Source: JAVBNJ01 sp031551625 (GTDB lineage Bacteria; Bacteroidota; Bacteroidia; Bacteroidales; UBA932). From it: a DNA stretch of 10,063 nt. Of this stretch, positions 1 through 6,122 are shown piece after piece. Position numbers and translations under genes: made by a program. Where the stretch lies: the NCBI GenBank assembly GCA_031551625.1, contig JAVBNJ010000137.1:1-10063 (forward strand), given 5' to 3'. The stretch's first letter is position 1, and every line of letters begins with the position of its first letter. Below the pieces are notes generated by a model that made no database searches, had not been told where the DNA came from, and saw nothing but the letters and a program-made list of their open reading frames with translations.

Positions 1-798
1 CGTGCCAAGGAATTGACCATTGTACTTACACAACCCGCGCTGCTGCAAGCTGCACAGACCGATGCCCAGAAAGCCGATAGTACCCTGAGCCCCGAAGCAA
101 AAACAGCTATCGCTGGAATGAAAACCATGCCGCTATATTACTGTTGCATGACACCGTACGACGATAAATTTACCGGCATCCACATTTTGTTCGACAAAGA
201 AAATGTAACTAAAACTTTAGGAGAAGTAGTGTCGGCCGCAGGTTGCAAGCAATTGCGCATTGCCGAAACGGAAAAATATGCGCACGTTACATTCTTCTTC
301 TCGGGAGGCCGCGAAGAAACGTTCCCCGGCGAAGAACGTATCCTGATTGCCTCGCCGAAAGTGGCTACCTACGACCTGAAGCCCGAAATGAGTGCGGTGG
401 AAGTGAAAGAAGCATTGGAAAAAGAATTGAATAAACAAACATTCGACTTGGTGGTGCTAAACTTTGCCAATGGCGACATGGTTGGGCATACCGGCATATT
501 TGATGCCGTGTGCAAAGCCGTGAAAACAGTGGACGAATGCGCCGGCGAATTGGTGAAAGTGGCGCAGGCTAATGGTTATACGGTGCTCATTACTGCCGAC
601 CACGGTAATGCCGATCATGTGGAAAACCATGATGGCTCGCCGAACACGGCACACTCGTTGAACCCGGTGCCGTTCATTGTGGTGGACAACGATATTAAAA
701 CCGTGCATAACGGTGTGCTGGCCGATATTGCTCCCACTATTTTGAAGTTGATGAATATTCCGCAACCGAAGGAAATGACGGGAAAAGTGTTAATATAG
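1..798 (+). CDS. gpmI: 2,3-bisphosphoglycerate-independent phosphoglycerate mutase, C-terminal part (5' end outside window)
   Basis: Interconverts 3- and 2-phosphoglycerate in glycolysis and gluconeogenesis; a cytosolic di-metal enzyme of the alkaline phosphatase superfamily. The frame is open from base 1 (RAKELTIV...), so the TTG at 13 is internal. About 265 residues are present of roughly 505 usual for the family, so the N-terminal half with the catalytic serine lies to the left. Visible metal ligands, in window numbering: D159 and H163 in NFANGDMVGHTG, D200 and H201 in TADHGNADH, and H218 in NTAHS. The substrate-domain signature AETEKYAHVTFFF is intact, as is PSPKVATYDLKPEMSA. The stretch between VLTQ and PLYYCCMTPYD is Ala/Gln/Lys-rich and about 20 residues longer than I remember from Bacteroides enzymes. 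The gene ends in tandem TAG stops and converges on glutamine synthetase. Identification is near certain. Confidence 0.97.
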   Translation, partial: RAKELTIVLTQPALLQAAQTDAQKADSTLSPEAKTAIAGMKTMPLYYCCMTPYDDKFTGIHILFDKENVTKTLGEVVSAAGCKQLRIAETEKYAHVTFFFSGGREETFPGEERILIASPKVATYDLKPEMSAVEVKEALEKELNKQTFDLVVLNFANGDMVGHTGIFDAVCKAVKTVDECAGELVKVAQANGYTVLITADHGNADHVENHDGSPNTAHSLNPVPFIVVDNDIKTVHNGVLADIAPTILKLMNIPQPKEMTGKVLI

Positions 799-856
799 TA
801 GAAAAATGTTTTATTATTTCCGAAAACCACTGATGGTTTTCTATGATAATACAAAA

Positions 857-895
857 AATAACAAAGGGCGCAAATTGTTTTGTCCCTTTGTTATT
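857..895 (-). terminator. Rho-independent terminator of glutamine synthetase, possibly bidirectional
   Basis: Perfect 12-bp stem: AATAACAAAGGG at 857-868 pairs with CCCTTTGTTATT at 884-895, around a 15-base loop. On the minus strand the stem starts 4 bases past the glutamine synthetase stop and runs into TTTTGT, a usable U-tract. On the plus strand the sequence after the stem (GCTAT) is not T-rich, so termination of gpmI here is less certain, although the T-rich arm could serve. Confidence 0.82.
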
Positions 896-899
896 GCTA

Positions 900-3092
900 T
901 TAGCGTATAAACATCAACTCACGATACTTTGGCAGCGGCCACATTTCATCGTCAATAATACGCTCCAGCTTGTCAGCGTTGACACGTATTTCTTTCATGT
1001 ATGGTAATACTTTTTCAGTATACGCTTTAGCACGTTTTGGAAAATCTTCAATCTCGTTTGCCTTCTTGCGCCCGGCCACCATTGCGCTTACCAGCTCGCG
1101 AATGTTTTTGATATACCCGCCGATCTTTTTGATGGATTGCAGTTGCGGTGTCGCTAATTCATTGTACTCTTCTTTCGTCAGAAGTTCTTTTAGTCCGCGT
1201 ACATTCTCAATCAAGCTATTTTGGTAGCGGATGGCCGTCGGGATAATATGATTGATGGCCAAATCGCCCACCACGCGCGCTTCAATTTGAATTTTCTTAA
1301 CATAAATTTCGTTAAAGATTTCATAACGGCCTTTTACTTCGTTCTCGGTAAGTACATTATAAGTATTGAACAATTTGACCGACGCGGGTTCCAAGAATGC
1401 CTTGAATGCTTCAGGTGCATCTTTCACAGCACGCAATCCGCGTTGCTTGGCTTCAACAATCCATTCGGCACTGTAACCATTGCCCTCGAAGCGTATGGCT
1501 TTCGACTCGTCAATGAATTTACGCAACACTTGAAAGATTGCTTCATCTTTCTTTATTTCTTTTGCAATCAATGCATCGGTTTCTTTTTTAAAATGCTCGA
1601 GTTGCTCAGTTACTGCACTGTTGAGTACCATCATCGGCAACGCACAATTACTCGACGAGCCCACAGCGCGAAATTCAAAGCGGTTACCCGTGAACGCAAA
1701 TGTCGACGTGCGGTTACGATCGGTATTGTCCGGTAATATTTCCGGTATTTTCCCCACGACATCCAACTTCAATTCCGTTTTTTCGTCGGGTGTCATTTTT
1801 TTGTTGGTCACGCGTGAAACTAATGAATCCAGCGTTTCCGTAAGTGTAGCGCCCAAGAAAATAGACATGATGGGCGGTGGCGCTTCGCCTGCACCGAGAC
1901 GTTGCATATTGTTCAACGACATGATGCTGCTCATCAGCAGGTAGTGATGCTCGAATACCGCACGTATGGCACACACAAAGAACGTAAGAAATTGCAGGTT
2001 GCTGCGTGGTGTCTTACCCGGCGACAACAAGTTCACCCCTGTATCCGTTATCAGCGACCAGTTGCAATGTTTGCCCGAACCATTTACTCCTGAAAATGGT
2101 TTTTCGTGGAATAATATTTTCAGATTATGCTTACCAGATACACGATGCATCAATGTCATCAGCAGCAAATTGTGATCAATGGCCAAATTCGCTTCTTCGT
2201 GCAGCGGTGCACACTCGAACTGCCCCGGCGCCGCTTCGTTGTGGCGTGTTTTCAGAAGTATGCCCAGCTTGTAGGCCTCGGTTTCGAACTCTTTCATAAA
2301 GTTCATAATCCGTACGGGAATCGCGCCGAAGTAGTGGTCTTCGAGTTGCTGGTCCTTGGCGGCAATGTGCCCCAGCAACGTACGTCCCGTGATTTGCAAA
2401 TCGGGGCGCGCATGAAACAATGCTTCATCTACAGCAAAATATTCCTGTTCGATGCCCAACACGCTGTTTACTCGCCGCACATCCTTATCAAAATACTGGC
2501 ATACATTGGAAGCCGCACGGTCTAACGCCTGCAGCGAACGCAGCAGCGGTGTTTTCTGATCGAGCGCTTCGCCGTTGTACGACACAAATATAGTAGGTAT
2601 ACACAACGTCTGGTCGAACACAAATGCCGGCGACGACGGATCCCAAGCGGTGTAGCCGCGCGCCTCAAATGTGTTGCGAAGGCCGCCATGCGGAAAGCTT
2701 GATGCATCGGGCTCTTGTTGTACCAGCGAGTTGCCGCTGAAATTTTCGAACACGCTGCCGTCTTTCGCGCGGTCGAGGAAGCTGTCGTGTTTCTCAGCGG
2801 TGGCATCGGTAAAGGGATGGAACCAATGCGTGTAATGCGTAGCACCGCGTTCCATTGCCCATGTTTTCATCCCCAGCGCAATCTGGTCAGCAATACGGCG
2901 GTCTATTTTTTTACCTTCGTCCACCGCGTTGACTACTGCACTATAGGCTTCGGGCGATAAGTATTGACGCATAGCTTTACGGTCGAATACATTTATCCCG
3001 AAATAATTTGAAGCCTGCTTGGGTTCCAAAAAAGTAATTTCTTTTACTCTACCCCCCATTTCTTCGAGGGCTTTTTGACGAAAATGACTCAT
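900..3092 (-). CDS. glnN: Glutamine synthetase type III
   Basis: ATP-dependent ligation of ammonia to glutamate in the cytosol, the entry point of nitrogen assimilation. At 730 residues it matches the large type III family (about 700-730) rather than type I or II (about 450 or less). Motifs, in order: GIEQEYF (213-219, metal-binding glutamates), GQFECAP (290-296), KPFSGVNGSGKHCNWS (331-346, glutamate/ATP site), and FAFTGNRFEFRAVGSS (465-480, nucleotide and metal contacts). The long C-terminal helical section after residue 500 is typical of type III. The start MSHFRQKALE is chosen because the N-terminal VKEITFLEPKQASNYFGINVF block is family-like and a matching promoter lies 39 bases upstream. 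The gene is monocistronic, with its own promoter and terminator. No frameshift or missing motif is seen. The symbol glnN is the common name for this type; no PII or other nitrogen-regulation gene is nearby. Confidence 0.97.
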   Translation of the reverse strand: MSHFRQKALEEMGGRVKEITFLEPKQASNYFGINVFDRKAMRQYLSPEAYSAVVNAVDEGKKIDRRIADQIALGMKTWAMERGATHYTHWFHPFTDATAEKHDSFLDRAKDGSVFENFSGNSLVQQEPDASSFPHGGLRNTFEARGYTAWDPSSPAFVFDQTLCIPTIFVSYNGEALDQKTPLLRSLQALDRAASNVCQYFDKDVRRVNSVLGIEQEYFAVDEALFHARPDLQITGRTLLGHIAAKDQQLEDHYFGAIPVRIMNFMKEFETEAYKLGILLKTRHNEAAPGQFECAPLHEEANLAIDHNLLLMTLMHRVSGKHNLKILFHEKPFSGVNGSGKHCNWSLITDTGVNLLSPGKTPRSNLQFLTFFVCAIRAVFEHHYLLMSSIMSLNNMQRLGAGEAPPPIMSIFLGATLTETLDSLVSRVTNKKMTPDEKTELKLDVVGKIPEILPDNTDRNRTSTFAFTGNRFEFRAVGSSSNCALPMMVLNSAVTEQLEHFKKETDALIAKEIKKDEAIFQVLRKFIDESKAIRFEGNGYSAEWIVEAKQRGLRAVKDAPEAFKAFLEPASVKLFNTYNVLTENEVKGRYEIFNEIYVKKIQIEARVVGDLAINHIIPTAIRYQNSLIENVRGLKELLTKEEYNELATPQLQSIKKIGGYIKNIRELVSAMVAGRKKANEIEDFPKRAKAYTEKVLPYMKEIRVNADKLERIIDDEMWPLPKYRELMFIR

Positions 3093-3130
3093 TTTTTGAG
3101 AATTTTATTACAAAATGAAGATTACAGCCG

Positions 3131-3163
3131 CAAAATTAGCACTTTTTTTTAAAATTATTCAAA
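3131..3163 (-). promoter_or_regulatory. Bacteroidota-type promoter for glutamine synthetase
   Basis: On the minus strand, TTTG (complement of 3160-3163) is followed after 21 bases by TAATTTTG (complement of 3131-3138). This fits the Bacteroidota sigma consensus TTTG - about 19-21 - TAnnTTTG. Transcription would begin near 3125, giving a leader of roughly 33 bases before the ATG at 3092. An 8-bp inverted repeat (AAATTAGC at 3133-3140, GCTAATTT at 3180-3187) brackets the -33 element and overlaps the -7 box. It could be an operator or chance in AT-rich DNA. Confidence 0.7.
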
Positions 3164-3353
3164 TTTTCAAAAAGGCATTGCTAATTTAGTAGATATTTGT
3201 TAATTTTCATAAAGAAAAACAAGTTGAAGGAACATATAAGCAGAATGGGCATTGCTGTTTATACTACCGAAAAGCACAATAATTTTGTATGGTTAAACAG
3301 GGCAATGTCATTAAGATGTTGCAACTGTGCAAATTTATTTTTAAAAAAATTCC

Positions 3354-3361
3354 TATATTTG
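3354..3361 (+). promoter_or_regulatory. -7 promoter element for the exported W/Y-repeat protein
   Basis: TATATTTG matches TAnnTTTG exactly and lies 45 bases before the ATG at 3407, implying a leader of about 38-40 bases. No TTTG stands at the ideal -33 distance; the region upstream is an A/T run. The site supports 3407, rather than 3197, as the translation start, because a start at 3197 would lie upstream of the promoter. Confidence 0.6.
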
Positions 3362-3406
3362 CTACTGTATAAAATTATTGTATTACAAACTAAAAATACA
3401 TCCACA

Positions 3407-5533
3407 ATGAAAACAATTTGCAAAACTATAACTTTGTTGTTGTGCCTTGCAATGGCGCACAACTTGTGGGCTACCGATGGTGGGTGGCCGAAGACCATTA
3501 ATTTCGATAATGGGAAAATTGCCCTCTATCAACCGCAACCCGAAGCGCTGAATGGCAATAAGCTGAGCAGTGTGATGGCTATATCGGTTACCACTAACGG
3601 TAAAGACCCTGTGTTTGGCGCCGTATGGAGTAATGCTACGCTGGATATTGACCGCGACCACCGCACGGCCACTATTGAGGAATTTACAATTACGAGCGTA
3701 AAATTTCCCGATGTGAAAGATAGCAGCAAAATTAACGAGCTAAAAAAACTGCTGCAAGAACAAATTTTGAAATCGGGCATTACCGTGTCTATGGACCGTA
3801 TTACAGCTTCGTTGGCCGACCAACAGCCGAACAGCAGCACAAGCCTGAGCAACAAGCCGCCGAAAATTATTTATGAAACAACACCTACCTTGCTGGTGTT
3901 GATAGATGGCGACCCGAAAGAGCAAACCGATAAAAACCTTGGATTGCAACGCGTGGTGAACACGCCGTTTGTAATGGTAGTAGGCGCCGACAAGAAGTAT
4001 TACTTGTATGTGTCGGATAAATGGTTTGGCGCCACAGCGGCTACTGCTACCGACTGGAGCTACACGCAGAACCCGCCGAAAGACGTGGCAGCCATTACGC
4101 AAAAAATTGCCGATGCCGATAAAAATGCAGGCGATACAACCAAAGCAGCTTCCGATGTATTACCTGAAATTGTTGTTTCGACAGTTCCGGCCGAGTTGAT
4201 ACAAAGCAATGGAAAAGCCGATATGAAAGCTATTACGGGAACATCGTTACTGTATGTATCGAACACCGAAGATAATATTTTCATGAATATTACCGACCAG
4301 CATTATTATGTGTTGCTCTCGGGCCGTTGGTACAAGTCGGTTTCGCTCACTTCCAACGAATGGACATACGTACCGGGCGATAAACTTCCTGCCGATTTTG
4401 CAAAGATTCCCGAAGGGTCGCCCAAAGATATTGTGCTGGCTAATGTGCCCGGTACCGAAGCGGCACGCGAGGCTGTAACCGATGCACAGATGCCGCAAAC
4501 CGCCAAGGTCGACCGCAAAACGGCTACCACTACTGTTGTCTACGACGGCAAACCGCAGTTCAAAAAAATTGCGGGAACAGATCTGGAATATGCCGTCAAT
4601 ACCAGCTCGACGGTGCTGAAAGATGGTAAAGATTATTATGTGGTGGACAATGGTGTGTGGTTTACTTCTACATCGGCCGAAGGGCCTTGGAAAGTAGCTA
4701 CGGAGCGCCCTGCCGATGTTGATAAAATCCCTGCCGACAATCCGACCTACAATGTGAAATATGTGTATGTGTACGACGTAACGCCCGACTATGTGTGGAT
4801 GGGTTACACGCCGGGCTATATGGGTTGTTATGTATATGGTGGCGTGGTAGTCTATGGCACGGGGTTTTACTATGCTCCGTGGTATGGTACAGTGTACTAT
4901 CCGCGGCCGGTGACATGGGGTTTCAGCATGCATTACAATCCGTGGACAGGTTGGAGTATGGGTATTGGCGTAAATGTAGGTTGCTTCCACTTTGGTTTTG
5001 GCTATAATTTCAGTTATGGATACGGTTTTGCAGGTGGATGGTTCGGACCTCCGGTATTTTTCCCACCCTATCACTATCCCTATAGCCACTTCTACGGACC
5101 TGTGCGCCCTGTGGTGGTAGCGCCGCACAACAACATTGTCATAAATAATTACAATCATATTAACGTAAATCACGTCAACCGCAATGTATATAACCAGCGG
5201 ACGGGTGTGACGACTAACCCGCGCAACCTTAGTGGCGTTACGCGCGTGAATCCACCTGCCGACAGAGTCAACAATTTAGGTGGTGCAACCCGTCGCGAGA
5301 ATAACATGCAAGTAGGGCGCGACGGCAATTTGTACCAGCGTGGCGAAAACGGGCAATGGCAACAACGCGAGAATAACAACTGGAAACCGGCTCGCCAAAA
5401 CGAAAGTCGCGATTTATCGAATACTCAACAAATGCGTAGCCGCGGCGAACAACGCACTACGAATTTCGAAAATCGTAGCGGATTTTCGCAACAACGTAGC
5501 GTACCGCAACGTAGTGGTGGACGCAGAAGGTAA
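3407..5533 (+). CDS. Exported protein with three W/Y repeats and an aromatic-Gly-rich C-terminal region
   Basis: Start chosen at the ATG of MKTICKTITLLLCLAMA, a clear signal peptide cleaved near residue 22; 708 residues. After an N-terminal domain (about 25-150) come three related units at about 154-230, 255-335 and 376-441. Each has a YY...W[FY]...W core followed by a proline and a D-x-x-x-I ending (YYLYVSDKWF, YYVLLSGRWY, YYVVDNGVWF). Residues 450-570 are packed with Tyr, Gly, Trp and Phe (VYGTGFYYAPWYG). Residues 580-708 are rich in Asn, Arg and Gln, ending RSGGRRR. I recall similar architectures in proteins of Proteobacteria and Bacteroidota auto-annotated as 'carbohydrate-binding family V/XII', an assignment I would not take as a proven function. 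It is likely periplasmic or surface-bound. There is no catalytic motif, transmembrane helix beyond the signal, or clear type IX sorting domain. It stands alone between its own promoter and terminator. Confidence 0.85.
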   Translation: MKTICKTITLLLCLAMAHNLWATDGGWPKTINFDNGKIALYQPQPEALNGNKLSSVMAISVTTNGKDPVFGAVWSNATLDIDRDHRTATIEEFTITSVKFPDVKDSSKINELKKLLQEQILKSGITVSMDRITASLADQQPNSSTSLSNKPPKIIYETTPTLLVLIDGDPKEQTDKNLGLQRVVNTPFVMVVGADKKYYLYVSDKWFGATAATATDWSYTQNPPKDVAAITQKIADADKNAGDTTKAASDVLPEIVVSTVPAELIQSNGKADMKAITGTSLLYVSNTEDNIFMNITDQHYYVLLSGRWYKSVSLTSNEWTYVPGDKLPADFAKIPEGSPKDIVLANVPGTEAAREAVTDAQMPQTAKVDRKTATTTVVYDGKPQFKKIAGTDLEYAVNTSSTVLKDGKDYYVVDNGVWFTSTSAEGPWKVATERPADVDKIPADNPTYNVKYVYVYDVTPDYVWMGYTPGYMGCYVYGGVVVYGTGFYYAPWYGTVYYPRPVTWGFSMHYNPWTGWSMGIGVNVGCFHFGFGYNFSYGYGFAGGWFGPPVFFPPYHYPYSHFYGPVRPVVVAPHNNIVINNYNHINVNHVNRNVYNQRTGVTTNPRNLSGVTRVNPPADRVNNLGGATRRENNMQVGRDGNLYQRGENGQWQQRENNNWKPARQNESRDLSNTQQMRSRGEQRTTNFENRSGFSQQRSVPQRSGGRRR

Positions 5534-5569
5534 TTACGAATTAGTAATTCAAAATTAAGAAATACGAAT

Positions 5570-5604
5570 AACCCCGCTTTGTAATAATTTTTCAAAGCGG
5601 GGTT
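5570..5604 (+). terminator. Rho-independent terminator of the W/Y-repeat protein gene
   Basis: Perfect 12-bp stem AACCCCGCTTTG / CAAAGCGGGGTT (5570-5581 with 5593-5604), an 11-base A/T loop, then TTTCTT. It lies 36 bases past the stop at 5533. It separates this gene from the non-coding interval and the FISUMP gene, so those need their own promoter. Confidence 0.92.
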
Positions 5605-5663
5605 TTTCTTATGTATACTTTTTTACTAAATTTTCAGTTCTCAATTTTACAATATTTCCTGAG

Positions 5664-5692
5664 TTGAACCTATTTGGTGAAAAATAAATTTG
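5664..5692 (+). promoter_or_regulatory. Candidate promoter driving the non-coding interval
   Basis: TAAATTTG at 5685-5692 matches TAnnTTTG. TTG at 5664-5666 lies 18 bases upstream, one or two bases short of the usual spacing. It is the only exact -7 match I found between the terminator at 5604 and the ATG at 6123. If used, the transcript would start near 5699 and carry about 425 untranslated, structured bases before the FISUMP gene. Confidence 0.45.
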
Positions 5693-5758
5693 CACAGCAA
5701 AAAATAATTTGCTTTCTTTGCAATATTCAACGTTCTTTTAGTATAAGCTTTTATTCGA

Positions 5759-5864
5759 CAATCTGAAACTTGGAAATTTTCATGTCGTAACAGGAATAAA
5801 TTTATACTCACAACAACGTGAGTTTTATTTGTTGTTACGACAGGTATTCCAAGACCTCAGATTG
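5759..5864. repeat. Long interrupted inverted repeat with an alternative pairing partner at 5871-5880
   Basis: Five paired blocks nest outward from a 6-base AACAAC loop: ACTCAC (5806-5811) with GTGAGT (5818-5823); AATAAA (5795-5800) with TTTATT (5824-5829); GTCGTAACA (5784-5792) with TGTTACGAC (5833-5841); CTTGGA (5769-5774) with TCCAAG (5848-5853); CAATCTGA (5759-5766) with TCAGATTG (5857-5864). That is 35 Watson-Crick pairs with small internal loops. A competing perfect 10-bp helix is possible: GTGAGTTTTA (5818-5827) with TAAAACTCAC (5871-5880). AACAAC (5812-5817) can also pair with GTTGTT (5831-5836). It could be a structured RNA, a decayed palindromic element or a protein-binding site; I do not recognise the family. 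Confidence 0.75.
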
Positions 5865-5901
5865 CAAAAGTAAAACTCACATTTTCGTTTTAGGCTACAA
5901 C

Positions 5902-6006
5902 TTATTGAATAACACAAAACGAGAATACAGGCAGCGAACAATAAATCGCCGCAAGGGAGATTTGTGGAAAATCGACAATGGTGCAAAGCATGCAACAATT
6001 CAATAA
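5902..6006. repeat. 9-bp inverted repeat pair spaced by 87 bases
   Basis: TTATTGAAT at 5902-5910 and its exact complement ATTCAATAA at 5998-6006. A directly repeated GCTACAAC also occurs at 5894-5901 and 6079-6086. Both are short and AT-rich, so chance is a real possibility. They are listed because they fall in the same gene-free interval as the larger structures. Confidence 0.35.
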
Positions 6007-6022
6007 CGAATAAAGCGTCAAC

Positions 6023-6083
6023 GTAGCAGGGAAATTGGGTTTATCGTTTGTGTTTGTTAAGAAAATCCGATTCCCCTCGCTAC
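6023..6083. other. Hairpin 40 bases upstream of the FISUMP gene start
   Basis: GTAGC (6023-6027) pairs with GCTAC (6079-6083). Inside it, GGG (6029-6031) pairs with CCC (6073-6075), and AATTGG (6033-6038) with CCGATT (6067-6072, one G-U), with A6032 bulged. This makes 14 pairs around a 28-base T/G-rich loop. No U-tract follows, so it does not look like a terminator. It would lie in the 5' leader if transcription starts upstream. Confidence 0.55.
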
Positions 6084-6122
6084 AACAATATAAACTAAAA
6101 AATTAGTTAAATTTATTAAAAT

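Larger units (their letters stand above)
3093..3406. other. Divergent AT-rich intergenic region
   Basis: This stretch of 314 bases separates glutamine synthetase from the exported-protein gene. An open frame runs from 3197 into the downstream gene, but its first 70 codons look non-coding: they are AT-driven, and a clean signal peptide starts only at 3407. Besides the two promoters listed, TAATTTTG at 3280-3287 (+) is a second possible -7 box for the exported-protein gene. No good -33 partner is seen for it. Nothing else is recognisable. Confidence 0.6.
5605..6122. other. Long non-coding interval with nested inverted repeats
   Basis: About 520 bases lie between a terminator and the FISUMP gene. 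I see no convincing gene on either strand: a 62-codon frame at 5818-6006 starts at GTG inside a hairpin and has no family resemblance. What it does hold is a candidate promoter (5664-5692), a 106-base interrupted inverted repeat (5759-5864), a 9-bp inverted pair (5902-5910 with 5998-6006), and a hairpin just before the next gene (6023-6083). It may be a long structured leader or an independent small RNA. Confidence 0.6.

Noticed and set aside
1221..1736. 171-codon plus-strand open frame within glutamine synthetase
   Set aside because: It is a shadow of the real gene on the opposite strand; the type III glutamine synthetase frame is complete with all motifs.
3197..3406. N-terminal 70-codon extension of the W/Y-repeat protein
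   Set aside because: It would place the start upstream of the best promoter box and bury a perfect signal peptide 70 residues into the protein.
4247..5173. 308-codon open frame on the minus strand inside the W/Y-repeat gene
   Set aside because: It is antisense to a gene with a signal peptide and clear internal repeats. Its His/Ile/Arg-rich product simply mirrors the Tyr/Gly/Val codons of the real gene.
5831..5901. Possible CRISPR repeat or integron attC site (GTTGTTACGAC, GGCTACAAC)
   Set aside because: There is no second direct copy at spacer distance, no cas or integrase gene in the window, and the paired blocks do not fit the attC core GTTRRRY/RYYYAAC.
5818..6006. 62-codon open frame in the non-coding interval
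   Set aside because: It starts at GTG inside the hairpin, has no recognisable motif or promoter of its own, and its composition follows the AT-rich background. It is kept only as part of the non-coding interval.
5902..6006. Invertible promoter flanked by TTATTGAAT / ATTCAATAA
   Set aside because: The arms are only 9 bp and AT-rich, no promoter match lies between them, and no recombinase is nearby. Recorded as a weak repeat only.
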